In this document: positions 50,401-52,602 of the stretch, piece after piece
How positions within the stretch are numbered: the first letter of the stretch is position 1
Layout of the letters: every line of letters begins with the position of its first letter
From: Bombus terrestris
Lineage: Eukaryota; Arthropoda; Insecta; Hymenoptera; Apidae
DNA length: 64,000 nt
NCBI RefSeq assembly: GCF_910591885.1
Contig: NC_063278.1
Span: forward strand, 3,311,501 to 3,375,500
Direction: 5' to 3'
Made by a program: the position numbers and the translations under genes
The notes under the pieces: generated by a model
The model's input: the letters and a program-made list of their open reading frames with translations, nothing else
Databases searched by the model: none
Told to the model about the DNA's origin: nothing

Positions 50401-51260
50401 AGATATCGTCTTTAGAACAGATCCTGAGTAGGATTGCCAACTTGAACTCTCGGGTTTCAGCCAAACAATACTAAAAAAAAAAGTAAACAGGAGCAAGGCA
50501 AACGTATCGAAATATATTTTTTGTAATTAAATTGCGAGAAGTTCCAAGTCCAGGTTCTCTTCGTTGAAATTACATTCGTAAACTTTCTTTATGGTTGAGT
50601 TGTCAAGCGTTTGTTCAGATACGACAAAATCTTTGCGTCGCTTGTTCGAGAGTAAAAGTTCTGCCCTAATTCTTATAACGGTATCGAGAAGTTTCAACTG
50701 CGTTCTGTTTCTTGCTTCTGTTTTAACGAAGTATACGAAAGAAAAAAACCTCTCAGCTGTAGCATCGCTTACCATTAGACAAGTAGTGAGGGCAAATGTA
50801 GCTAATACCTGCTACGTCATTATTATTCATATTCACAGAAAAAGGAAATTAGCTTTGCAATTGTAGCCAATGAAATTATCAAAGAGAAAAAAGAAATGTT
50901 TCGAAGAATTGGAAGAAAGAGGCAAACAAAATTTCTCAGCGCCAATCAAGTTGAAGAGAAGCCAGATTTCCGGAATTTGGATGTAAAAAACGCCAAGTTG
51001 GTAATCCCGATCCCGAACTTTCTAACCAGGAAAACTTTTCTGCCAACAAGTAACGTAGCCAAAGGAACAAATCGACTTATCCCTTCAGACGCTTACCTGT
51101 GCAAGTCAGGAGTCGGCCTGGCTACCGCTATGCTAGAGCTACGACGTCTGGATGGAGTCGGTGACTTTGGAGCATCGACGCTCGAGTGTCCTTGGGATCC
51201 TGTGAAAGAGGTGCGATGCAGACGAACCTCCACCTCGCTGCTTCTCCTCTGAAACGCCAT
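5212..51260 (-). CDS. RGK-family (Rad/Gem/Rem-like) small GTPase, N-terminal part, join of three exons
   Basis: The join on the minus strand is 51260-51097, 47952-47706 and 5426-5212; it runs off the left edge. It encodes about 208 residues. It starts MAFQRRSSEVEVRLHRTSF, continues through a basic Ser/Pro-rich region ending RTSSMPAVPRHR, and reaches a segment with EYYRLRSFSITANGVYNLGD followed by SLKSRRSKSINSVTSSGTS. RGK proteins carry an N-terminal extension with an R-x-SMP-like motif before the G domain, and insect RGKs share the YYRLRSFS...GDS...RRS block. Family members bind GTP weakly and inhibit voltage-gated calcium channels through the beta subunit. Phases match at both junctions: AG|G (phase 2), then phase 0. 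Donors are gtaagc, gtaagt and gtgaga. The G domain lies outside the window. The start ATG has an open frame upstream, so a more 5' start is possible. RGK identity is from recognition, not from a search. Confidence 0.72.
5427..6375. other. Start of the 42-kb RGK intron, no recognised feature
   Basis: Nothing beyond AT-rich intronic DNA was recognised. The minus-strand open frame extending upstream of the exon to 5518 is intron read-through past the acceptor. Confidence 0.4.
6379..6491. repeat. 9-bp minisatellite (AGAGTGTGC)n
   Basis: About 12 imperfect copies of AGAGTGTGC with G/C and T/C variants (AGAGCGTGT, AGAGCCTGC). The minus strand reads as a Leu/Thr/His-rich repeat (LHTLYTLHALHALH) in an open frame, which follows from the 9-bp period and is not evidence of a gene. 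Confidence 0.85.
6500..7489. other. AT-rich intronic DNA without recognised feature
   Basis: Short words such as ATTCGAACGAAT and AAAATTC recur loosely between 6680 and 7400, suggesting old decayed repeat material. I could not define a unit or ends. Confidence 0.35.
7490..7636 (-). mobile_element. mariner-like MITE, partial copy (TTAGGTTGTCCG family)
   Basis: Read on the minus strand it begins TTTGGTTGTCCGTTCAGTGT after a TA, then GTCTTTCTTTTACGGACACG and GCATCTTTATACAAA. The sequence matches the copies at 33420-33620 and 42344-42561. The far end is lost near GATAAAATAATG. Confidence 0.7.
7639..10357. other. Intronic DNA, no gene recognised
   Basis: AT-rich DNA with a T homopolymer at about 9670-9689. 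Open frames at 9026-9283 and 9859-10086 show no domain, signal peptide or splice pattern that I recognise. Confidence 0.4.
10358..10685 (+). mobile_element. Solo LTR, 318 bp, with 5-bp target duplication
   Basis: The LTR spans 10363-10680, begins TGTTGAGA and ends TCTCAACA (8-bp inverted ends). It is flanked by an exact ACCAC duplication at 10358-10362 and 10681-10685. A run of overlapping AATAAA signals lies near 10583-10600, as expected in an LTR R region. No internal retrotransposon sequence is adjacent, so it is a solo LTR. An inverted relative lies at 33933-34248. Confidence 0.9.
10690..11567. other. Intronic DNA, moderately CpG-rich, no gene recognised
   Basis: The part around 10960-11390 has more CpG than average, with several short CGCG-type words. 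No exon with a plausible reading frame and splice sites was found. Confidence 0.35.
11568..12282. mobile_element. piggyBac-like non-autonomous element, 715 bp
   Basis: The left end reads TTAACACTTTGACTGCCACG (11568) and the right end is its exact complement, CGTGGCAGTCAAAGTGTTAA (ending 12282). TTAA is the target site of piggyBac elements, and TTAACnCTTTGnnTGCCA is a common piggyBac-type end. Inside are repeated palindrome-like words GGTCATCTTTGACC, GGTCATTGGTGACC and GGTGGTCGCCCGTGACCACC near the two ends. The frame on minus at 11871-12098 is not a transposase. Confidence 0.88.
12415..12770 (-). mobile_element. Probable solo LTR fragment
   Basis: Read on the minus strand there is a TATA-like AAGTATATAAGCCGAG (near 12575-12590) followed about 110 bp later by TATAATAAAAGTTCG, a poly(A)-signal-like motif. 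That spacing fits U3-R of an LTR. The ends and target duplication were not resolved, and no internal coding region is present. Confidence 0.4.
12780..14180. other. Intronic DNA without recognised feature
   Basis: AT-rich, no supported gene or repeat. Open frames of 60-71 codons appear random. Confidence 0.4.
14181..15514. mobile_element. TTAA-ended MITE whose interior is a 137-bp tandem array
   Basis: The left end is TTAACCAGTTAGCTGTTGC (14181). The right end, read inward on the minus strand, is AAAACCAGTGAGCTGTTTTT followed by the palindrome GACGAGTATACTCGTC. The single-unit relative at 61942-62156 has the same two ends. The terminal palindrome at 15478-15493 is the last of ten equally spaced palindromes, so the whole array lies within the element boundaries. 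The right TTAA has decayed to TTTA. Confidence 0.75.
14245..15493 (+). repeat. 137-bp tandem repeat, nine units, three-unit higher order
   Basis: The 16-bp perfect palindrome GACGAGTATACTCGTC recurs at 14245, 14382, 14519, 14656, 14793, 14930, 15067, 15204, 15341 and 15478, always 137 bp apart. Unit variants cycle as D (TACGACATAG), S (TACAGTATAG) and N (AAAACTATTACAGC). D-S-N at 14656-15066 is followed by D-S-N at 15067-15477, giving a 411-bp higher-order repeat. The first units are one S-like unit, then D and S. Overlapping 66-codon frames, one per unit, are a product of the period and not genes. Confidence 0.92.
15515..16136. other. Intronic DNA without recognised feature
   Basis: No exon, RNA gene or element end recognised. 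Confidence 0.4.
16137..16486. mobile_element. piggyBac-like MITE, 350 bp
   Basis: The right end is GAGTGCAAAGGGTTAA (to 16486) and the left end is TCAAACCTTTGCACTG (from 16137). They are complementary apart from two mutations, including TTAA to TCAA. About 20 bp inside the left end is GTCGAGTGGGACTCGAC at 16158, and its complement GTCGAGTCCCACTCGAC lies at 16201, forming a near-perfect inverted pair. No transposase frame. Confidence 0.75.
16487..17410. other. Intronic DNA, GC-elevated part 16790-17350
   Basis: The 16790-17350 part is less AT-rich and holds short open frames on both strands (16768-17049 minus, 16889-17107 plus). None has a recognised domain or good splice sites. It could be conserved non-coding DNA or the remains of an old gene fragment. 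Confidence 0.3.
17411..17485 (+). mobile_element. Palindromic mariner-type mini-MITE, right half degraded
   Basis: It starts TTGGGTTGGCAACCAAGCGA after CTA, passes the CACCTAATGACAAAATC centre and ends AATCACTTAGTT before decaying. It belongs to the same family as 1651 and 52520. Confidence 0.75.
17441..18090. repeat. 250-bp tandem repeat containing part of the mini-MITE
   Basis: Two and a fraction units. The block TCGAGCTCGCAAGATTAATA recurs near 17553, 17791 and 18021. GATTTTGTCATTACCATCTA, the centre of the mini-MITE, recurs at 17729 and 17979 (250 bp apart). Within a unit, CTTAGCACTTTG (17577) faces CAAAGTGCTAAG (17716). The third copy reads TTAACACTTTGAAG at 18051, so another TTAA-type element is probably embedded. 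The two minus-strand frames (17487-17696 and 17672-17947) are copies of the same non-coding unit. Confidence 0.8.
18100..19780. other. AT-rich intronic DNA without recognised feature
   Basis: Nothing supported. The overlapping frames at 19044-19481 on both strands have no recognisable motif. Confidence 0.4.
19790..20400 (-). mobile_element. R1-like non-LTR retrotransposon, 3' end fragment
   Basis: The minus frame at 20248-19919 reads EERMKWKDGKILARFRCENE, then ARESWKEEGEERYRLCKRKG and EDLRRVIEECEITGGPKDI. This matches the C-terminal region of insect R1-type reverse transcriptase polyproteins, where RFRxGNE precedes a degenerate Cys/His knuckle. Here the second Cys pair partner and the His are lost, so it is a relic. 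It lies antisense to the porin gene. Upstream coding (20285-20400) is frameshifted. An A- and CTAAAAA-rich tail lies at about 19905-19925. The plus-strand Leu/Ser-rich frames over the same bases are shadows. Confidence 0.65.
20450..22391. other. Upstream region of the porin-like gene
   Basis: About 1.9 kb before the porin start codon. No canonical TATA box or Inr could be assigned. A CpG-richer patch lies at 21170-21260. A non-coding first exon may lie here, but I could not locate it. Confidence 0.35.
22392..22553 (+). CDS. VDAC-like: Porin-like gene, exon 1
   Basis: Residues 1-54, MSVPSFKDLGTNARDVFRTG onward to CDTSK. The start ATG has the context ACACGACATGA and opens directly into the conserved N-terminal helix, so it is the likely start. 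The donor is AAG|GTAATT, phase 0. Open frame beyond 22553 is intron read-through. Confidence 0.9.
22392..38955 (+). CDS. VDAC-like: Divergent voltage-dependent anion channel (mitochondrial porin), four exons, 287 aa
   Basis: The join is 22392-22553, 25916-26141, 31281-31490 and 38690-38955. VDAC forms a 19-strand beta barrel in the outer mitochondrial membrane and carries metabolites such as ATP and ADP. The N-terminal helix motif is DLGTNARDVFRTGYHYG (family DLGxxARDxFxxGYxFG). Exon 2 has EYKTQDYG and QKWTTDGTV (family KYxxxxYGLxxxEKWNTDNTL). Exon 3 has LLIGYQGGY; exon 4 has YKVNADWDAA, GAAAKCNID and ends GGHKVGLAFEIEA, the porin signature end. Phases agree at all three junctions (0, 1, 1). 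The length of 287 compares with the usual 282-283. Sequence between the conserved motifs has diverged, so this is probably a paralog rather than the main VDAC. It has introns, so it is not a retrocopy. Position 73 is Gln instead of Glu. It is nested, on the opposite strand, in an RGK-like intron. Confidence 0.9.
22554..23029. other. Porin intron 1, 5' part
   Basis: AT-rich intronic sequence before the 184-bp array; nothing else recognised. Confidence 0.5.
23030..24985 (+). repeat. 184-bp satellite-like array, about 10.6 units, in porin intron 1
   Basis: The word TTTGTACTTTACAATTTG recurs with starts near 23041, 23225, 23409, 23593, 23777, 23961, 24145, 24329, 24511, 24692 and 24877, a period of 184 bp with rare 1-3 bp indels. 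Each unit carries CAGCTGGACATTTGG, then CCAAATAACACGTGGATGG, a CCCCCAGC block and TATTGAGGTCAGTGGGGTG. Variants differ at GATACCATCTTCGAG (A) and GATACCATCATCGAG (B). The order A-A-B repeats over several copies, a 552-bp higher-order tendency. The same unit forms the array at 43190-44455. Confidence 0.95.
24986..25915. other. Porin intron 1, 3' part
   Basis: Intronic sequence ending in the acceptor TTTTCCAATTACAG. The short frames at 25046-25367 and 25597-25863 are not supported as exons. Confidence 0.5.
25916..26141 (+). CDS. VDAC-like: Porin-like gene, exon 2
   Basis: Residues 55-129 plus the first base of codon 130. The exon reads LTGVADAEYKTQDYGSFLQK, then WTTDGTVTLGYALRQTIIPD, and ends KQAFNAMCSI. 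The acceptor is CCAATTACAG; the donor is ATCT|GTTAGT, phase 1. Reading on past the donor meets a stop at once, which supports the splice. Gln73 and Trp75 align with Glu73 and Trp75 of VDAC1. Confidence 0.9.
26142..26500. other. Porin intron 2, first part
   Basis: No feature recognised. Confidence 0.4.
26530..26870 (-). mobile_element. Possible LTR fragment
   Basis: Read on the minus strand from 26861, TGTGAGAATTGTGACA is followed by a region with GAACATATAAATGCAG (a TATA-like motif near 26692-26707) and repeats of the words GTTGAGTTCTACTTG and GTTGAGCTACACTT. The composition and TATA position resemble a U3-R of an LTR. The 3' boundary and target duplication were not found, so confidence is low. 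Confidence 0.3.
27110..27285 (-). mobile_element. tRNA-derived SINE, body part, split by a LINE insertion
   Basis: On the minus strand GCGGTGGTTAGCGTAATCGC (box-A-like) is followed by AGATTCGAATCCCG (box-B-like), the internal pol III promoter layout of a tRNA head. The tRNA-unrelated body runs to about 27110. The 5' tip of the head lies beyond the insertion at 28583-28600 (GGCAGCGCGGTGGTT). It is not a functional tRNA, as no acceptor-stem pairing was found. Confidence 0.6.
27274..28594 (+). mobile_element. Jockey-like LINE 3' fragment with 12-bp target duplication
   Basis: The insertion spans 27286-28582 and is flanked by an exact duplication AACCACCGCGCT at 27274-27285 and 28583-28594. Its coding end (28090-28458) reads SKIMLYKAILKPVWTYGIQL, then WGTASNSNIEILQRFQSKTL, and closes RRYPLDLNIRFN, the C-terminus of jockey/BS-type reverse transcriptases. 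The 3' UTR has the hairpin word AATTCTCAATGAGAATT (about 28522-28538) and an A-rich tail. The copy is 5' truncated and split by a second element. Confidence 0.85.
27315..28096 (+). mobile_element. GC-rich retroposon nested in the LINE, 754 bp, 14-bp target duplication
   Basis: The nested segment (27329-28082) is much richer in G+C than all around it. It is flanked by an exact duplication TGGCACGTTGGCAG at 27315-27328 and 28083-28096. It ends CACCAAAAAAACCACATAATGTAA, typical of a short irregular non-LTR tail. The frames at 27193-27880 on both strands show no known domain. I read it as the 3' UTR portion of a 5'-truncated non-LTR element. The superfamily was not determined. Confidence 0.65.
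28600..28780. other. Intron 2 sequence right of the nested retroposons
   Basis: The first part (28600-28690) may be the 5' flank or 5' part of the split SINE. Nothing coding recognised. Confidence 0.3.
28781..29519 (+). other. GC-elevated island with unrecognised open frames in porin intron 2
   Basis: Two stretches have exon-like composition. One is 28781-28980, reading FEPGGVSKGTPRWNCPLTSI then NYEKHNGDQLPKKVSYYFSS to a stop. The other is 29120-29519, open in one frame over 100 codons (MPRGLHIIPSFNRNN...) and with another frame reading NVGYRITLGARRRQLDGTFD. I could not assign a family, and phase-compatible splice sites joining them to the porin exons were not found. It may be a decayed gene, an unrecognised transposon fragment or conserved non-coding DNA. 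Confidence 0.3.
29761..30309. mobile_element. TTAA-flanked MITE with long inverted arms, about 540 bp
   Basis: The left end after TTAA (29761-29764) is GGGGGTGTCCTTAATTG, then AATGTTCTAAAA and TCTTTTTGTGATTTTTTT. The right end before TTAA (30306-30309) is its complement, with AAAAAAATCACAAAAAGA, TTTTAGAACATT and AACACCCC. A second inner arm pair matches: GGATTAAATTATTATATA (left, about 30020) against TATATAATAATTTAATCC (right, about 30222). The left arm carries about 180 bp of extra sequence (29826-30007). The frame at 29883-30179 is not a gene. Confidence 0.8.
30310..30800 (+). mobile_element. Jockey-like LINE 3' relic with AAAC tail
   Basis: Translation around 30330-30600 gives GIEPRGTVADSRIKKIEPMQ, then RTDEEEIERFANKYKARLEN and HPNSPARSL. 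This matches the C-terminal region of jockey-type reverse transcriptases and parallels the copy at 28090-28458 (the same GI-x-x-x-GT-A-S/D-S and HxNP/S patterns). A stop interrupts the frame before GIEP. The 3' end has an AAAC/CAAA microsatellite tail (30772-30798). It is more diverged than the other copy. Confidence 0.7.
30800..31280. other. Porin intron 2, last part
   Basis: AT-rich intron ending in the acceptor TCTGTTCTATTCGCAG. Nothing else seen. Confidence 0.45.
31281..31490 (+). CDS. VDAC-like: Porin-like gene, exon 3
   Basis: It completes codon 130 (T+CA, Ser), then residues 131-199: SDAQSNVDILGSIVTAVKGL then LIGYQGGYNTETNKMTRNDL and on to YEYGLSLLYK. It leaves in phase 1. The donor AAAG|GTTACA is weak (no A at +3, no G at +5), but the joined product YKVNADWDAA aligns with the family YQKVN motif. 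Longer open frames on both sides (from 31205, and to 31714) are intron read-through. Confidence 0.85.
31491..33419. other. Porin intron 3, first part
   Basis: AT-rich; no feature supported. The overlapping frames at 32702-33234 on the two strands lack recognisable domains. Confidence 0.4.
33420..33622 (+). mobile_element. mariner-like MITE (TTAGGTTGTCCG family), decayed right end
   Basis: It begins TTAGCTTGTCCGGAAAGTGT, then ACAGACACGTGTTTTACAAC and GATCATACGTAATTCGATAA, parallel over its length to the copy at 42344-42561. The right terminal repeat has decayed to GAGACTTTTAATAATTGA. Confidence 0.75.
33928..34253 (-). mobile_element. Solo LTR, inverted relative of the 10.36-kb copy
   Basis: Read on the minus strand this is the same LTR as 10363-10680, highly similar throughout (shared CTAGATTGGTCGCGTAGTAG and GGAACTGTTCCATTGGCAGC). 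It spans 33933-34248. The 3' end is TCTCAACA; the 5' end has mutated from TGTTGAGA to CATTGAAA. An exact AAACG duplication flanks it at 33928-33932 and 34249-34253, differing from that of the other copy, so the two are independent insertions. Confidence 0.9.
34260..35106. other. Porin intron 3, with a diverged local duplication
   Basis: GACGATCATATTCCACTTAC near 34467 and GACAATCATATCCCACTCGC near 34621 are diverged copies about 155 bp apart. Similar T-rich stretches follow (TCTTTTTTTCTTGCAAAGTGG against TCTTTTTTTCATCGAAGTGG). They suggest an old tandem duplication. The frames on both strands (34419-34838) are not supported as genes. Confidence 0.35.
35107..35298 (+). mobile_element. mariner-like MITE, 192 bp
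   Basis: The ends TTAGGTTGTCCGAAATGTTTC (left) and GAAACTTTTCGGACAACCTGA (right) are inverted repeats of about 21 bp with two or three mismatches. The right flank is TA and the left flank has mutated to TG. It shares terminal repeats and an internal AATAAAATAATATAAAACAG with the copy at 42344-42561 but has a different left interior. Confidence 0.8.
35299..38260. other. Porin intron 3, middle part
   Basis: AT-rich single-copy-looking DNA with short simple repeats: (TA)n at 35550-35572 and (CA)n/(TA)n at 36067-36095. No exon, RNA gene or element ends recognised. Confidence 0.4.
38265..38570. repeat. Low-complexity, about 10-bp degenerate repeat upstream of porin exon 4
   Basis: Words of the type AATCTACGAATC and AATCTGTAGATC recur many times (for example ATCTACGAATCTATGAATCT and AGTCTACGAATCTGTAGGTC). 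The array is degenerate, without a fixed period, and ends about 120 bp before the exon 4 acceptor. Confidence 0.6.
38690..38955 (+). CDS. VDAC-like: Porin-like gene, exon 4 with stop
   Basis: It completes codon 200 (G+TA, Val), then residues 201-287: NADWDAAINGILARNGGIQK, WTLGAAAKCNIDEGSTFRCK, and ends TRGGHKVGLAFEIEA before TGA at 38953-38955. The acceptor is TGTAATTTTTCAAG, with a short pyrimidine tract. Frame open upstream of 38690 is intron read-through. Confidence 0.9.
39087..39112 (+). terminator. Candidate poly(A) signals of the porin-like gene
   Basis: ATTAAA at 39087-39092 and again at 39107-39112, 130-155 bases after the stop codon. ATTAAA is the commonest variant of AATAAA. No canonical AATAAA is closer to the stop. 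Confidence 0.45.
39113..39906. other. 3' flank of the porin-like gene
   Basis: AT-rich, with a T homopolymer at 39217-39238. No further gene seen. Confidence 0.4.
39907..40141. mobile_element. TTAA-ended MITE, 235 bp
   Basis: The left end is TTAACACTACAACTACCACA (39907) followed by the palindrome-like CCAGTCAAATTGACTGG. The right end is ACCAGTCAAAACGAATGGTA then CTTGTCAAAGTGTTAA (to 40141). The ends match as inverted repeats of moderate identity and follow the TTAACACTTTG pattern of the 11.57-kb element. No coding capacity. Confidence 0.65.
40142..42240. other. RGK intron DNA without supported gene
   Basis: A further single TTAA-type end, GTAGCTAGTGTTAA near 40912-40925, with GACCAGTCATTTTCACTGAT upstream, may be the remnant of another MITE of the 39.9-kb type. 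The overlapping frames at 41856-42284 are open on both strands but lack domains. Confidence 0.35.
42240..42845 (+). repeat. Tandem duplication carrying a TATA-box-like motif, one copy interrupted by a MITE
   Basis: Copy 1 (42246-42640, with the MITE) and copy 2 (42667-42845) share ACTTCGAGATCGTATAAATA, then TTTCATTCGTTTGAATCATT-like sequence, TATCCTAAC and AAATACGAGGTTCTC. Both carry GTATAAATAA/C in the same place. Copy 2 is the empty version of the MITE insertion site in copy 1. It could be duplicated promoter DNA or part of an old LTR. No downstream gene was recognised. Confidence 0.65.
42344..42561 (+). mobile_element. mariner-like MITE, 218 bp, with TA target duplication
   Basis: It begins TTAGGTTGTCCGTTCAGTGT and ends TTTTCGGACGTCTTGA, flanked by TA at 42342-42343 and 42562-42563. 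The empty site in the neighbouring duplicate (TTTTATAGTTTTTCAGATAT near 42765) confirms the boundaries exactly. Confidence 0.88.
42850..43189. other. RGK intron DNA between the duplication and the second 184-bp array
   Basis: The plus frame at 42892-43131 has no recognised domain. Nothing else seen. Confidence 0.35.
43190..44455 (+). repeat. 184-bp satellite-like array, second locus, about 6.9 units
   Basis: Same unit and orientation as 23030-24985, with TTTGTACTTTACA starts near 43213, 43397, 43581, 43766, 43951, 44134 and 44317. Several units have CAAACAACACGTGG in place of CAAATAACACGTGG, and one early unit has the rarer AGCGGGTTACCATTTTCG variant also found in copy 2 of the first array. 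The 73- and 81-codon frames inside are repeat artefacts. Confidence 0.95.
44460..46514. other. RGK intron DNA without supported gene
   Basis: CpG content rises from about 44800. Frames at 44877-45128 and 45956-46282 have no recognised domain. A 13-bp word GTATAGCAGAGCC is tandemly doubled near 46297-46322. Confidence 0.35.
46515..46660. mobile_element. Near-perfect foldback element, 146 bp
   Basis: The two arms of about 70 bp are complementary almost throughout. The left arm includes ACACGGCGGATGAACGCCGC, then TTTCAT and GTTTCATG. The right arm includes ATGAAAC, then ATGAAAGCAGCGTTCATCCG and CCGTGTT, with the outer AGCCGAATTTACGCT matched by AGTGTAAACTCGGCT. The loop is only a few bases. A palindromic MITE is the simplest reading. 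A long hairpin RNA gene is possible but has no support. No target duplication was resolved. Confidence 0.75.
46829..47185 (+). mobile_element. Probable solo LTR, relative of the 62.3-kb copy
   Basis: It shares with 62336-62750 the words CACATAATGTAATAA, a TACGTGCAACC motif and CAGTATAAAT (TATA-like, here near 46969) in the same order and spacing, plus a similar beginning (GTTGCTTTGCC against GTTGTTTTGCC) and end (TCTCACGATCAACCA against TCTCACTGTCTACCA). Such a layout fits U3-R-U5 of an LTR. Exact ends and target duplication were not resolved. Confidence 0.5.
47190..47705. other. RGK intron beside exon B
   Basis: This is the beginning of the 42-kb intron, whose donor is AGA|GTAAGT on the minus strand. 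An A-rich run lies at 47633-47661. The minus frame at 47231-47497 is not a recognised exon. Confidence 0.4.
47706..47952 (-). CDS. RGK-like gene, second visible coding exon
   Basis: The minus-strand acceptor is TCGCCCCAACAATAG after a pyrimidine tract, entering with one base (phase 2); the donor is AGA|GTAAGT, phase 0. The exon reads FLQAETGPWGHLSPSPRSPT, RTPAISPGTASSSSHLSPGT, SPGGPSPTSPAGTAGSASGS and ends RGRTSSMPAVPRHR. The Ser/Pro/Gly-rich sequence is probably disordered. SMPAVP resembles the SMPV motif of mammalian Rad/Gem/Rem2 N-termini. Its GC content is well above the flanks. The plus frame over the same bases (47681-48007) is a shadow. Confidence 0.75.
47953..50526. other. RGK first visible intron, main part
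   Basis: AT-rich, no supported element. Frames at 48082-48463, 49030-49302 and 49739-49942 show no domain. Confidence 0.4.
50527..50790 (-). pseudogene. hAT-type transposase C-terminal (dimerisation) domain relic
   Basis: The minus frame begins MVSDATAERFFSFVYFVKTE, then ARNRTQLKLLDTVIRIRAEL and LLSNKRRKDFVVSEQTLDNS before acidic NEENLDLELLAI. The pattern AxAERxFSxxxxxKTxxRnxxxxxxLxxLxxIR, followed by a basic DFxVSE stretch, is that of the hAT dimerisation region as found in ZMYM/KIAA-type hAT-derived proteins. Only this end is present, with no RNase-H-like or zinc-finger part upstream, so it is a fragment. It lies on the same strand as the RGK gene, inside its intron. Confidence 0.5.
51097..51260 (-). 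CDS. RGK-like gene, first visible coding exon
   Basis: On the minus strand ATG is at 51258-51260. The exon reads MAFQRRSSEVEVRLHRTSFT, GSQGHSSVDAPKSPTPSRRR, then SSSIAVARPTPDLH, with the donor CACAG|GTAAGC leaving in phase 2. It is basic and Ser-rich, like other RGK N-termini, and would contain phosphorylation-type RRRSSS sites. The frame is open upstream to at least 51370, and a possible acceptor GGTCCTTTCAG lies near 51300, so the exon may begin there and the true start could differ. Confidence 0.65.
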
Positions 51261-52518
51261 TTTGCCCCATCGTCTGCTCTTCGAGTCGGAGTTCGAGGCC
51301 TCCTGTTTTCTGAAAGGACCACTTTCAGTTAGCGCGAAACGTAATTCAATTGGCCTGCTATTTTCGTAGCACGCGCACCAAACTCGTTTCTATCAGGCCT
51401 GGTCCAAGCGATCGTAGACGTCGCTTTTCGCTTGTGCGAAATCGAGATAATCTTAGCGGTCAGATTCGTCATCGAGATTAGTCGTTTTGTGGCGGCAAGA
51501 CGTTCGAACATTGCGATGGAAAACGGGCAGAAACACCTTAGGTGTTTCCCGATGCAACTTCAGACGGTGTTGCGTTCTGTTGATAGCATTCAAAGTTAGG
51601 TGACACGATTAAAATTAGCGGTGAAGTTTGCCCGCTGTATTCCCAAAGTTTATGGTAACGTTGTTTCCTGGGTAATATTATTTTCTTTGTTTGCGATTAA
51701 TATTAAAGTTTGTTATTTATCGTTGTCAGAGCTTGACAGTGAGCAAGGATAAAGGAGCGCCGAGTGCTTGTTTCGTCGCTTTTATCTAACGTCGCGTTGA
51801 ATTGTCCAGGAATCTTGTAGTCAAATATTGGCAAAGTGTAAATGCTTCCTCTTGGCGTAACCGCAACTTTTGTCATTCCTAGCACGCTCTGCACCATATA
51901 TTTCCGATATGTATCTGTAGTTTGTGTCGTCAAATTGATCTTTCGAGAAACGCGCCTACATGTAGACGCATAAACATACATCTAAATGTATTTGACAAAC
52001 ATCCAGCATTTTTATTTAATACGAAAGAGCGAGTTATTCTCGCTAGGCTGAGGACTGGACACAACCAAAAAAAGAGCCAACTAACCACAAAAAAAAAAGA
52101 AAATAAATAGAAAAGGGAATAAGATCTTCCTCATTTTCTTAAACGTATTAACTTGTATCAGCGATTAGGATATTGTAAGTTATCTTGTTAGCTCTAAGTA
52201 CACTGTATGATATTAATGTAAGTTTAGGTTAATCGTACCGTATTGTACTGCATACGATATATGTTCAAAACGTATAAATACTATCATTTGAGATTGTAAC
52301 TTACCTTGTTGTATTTTACGTTTCGCTTTTTATATATCTTCGTTACGCATTTTGTTAATCGCCGTTGCTAATGGTCGTACAAAATGGTAGAACCTTAAAT
52401 AAAACGAATGATAATAAAATTGATGTTTTCTAATAGGATAATGTGATAATTAGAAGTAAATCATTGGACTCGGACAGGTTCCATACACAGTGGCGTACAA
52501 AAGTACTCGAACGCTTTT
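51261..52518. other. Upstream of the RGK exon, no further gene resolved
   Basis: May hold the 5' UTR or an upstream intron of the RGK-like gene. The minus frames at 51128-51322 and 51329-51511 are out of frame with it. Nothing else supported. Confidence 0.35.
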
Positions 52519-52602
52519 ATTGGGCTGGCAACTAAGTGATTGCGGGTTTCGACATTACCACCTAATGGCAAAACCCGCAATCACTTAGTTGCCAACCCAA
52601 TA
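52518..52602. mobile_element. 81-bp palindromic mariner-type MITE, intact, TA duplication
   Basis: The element (52520-52600) starts TTGGGCTGGCAACTAAGTGA and ends TCACTTAGTTGCCAACCCAA, flanked by TA on both sides. The arms of about 36 bp leave only a CATTACCACCTAATG-type centre, so it is essentially two terminal repeats joined. It is the best-preserved copy of this family in the window. Confidence 0.9.
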
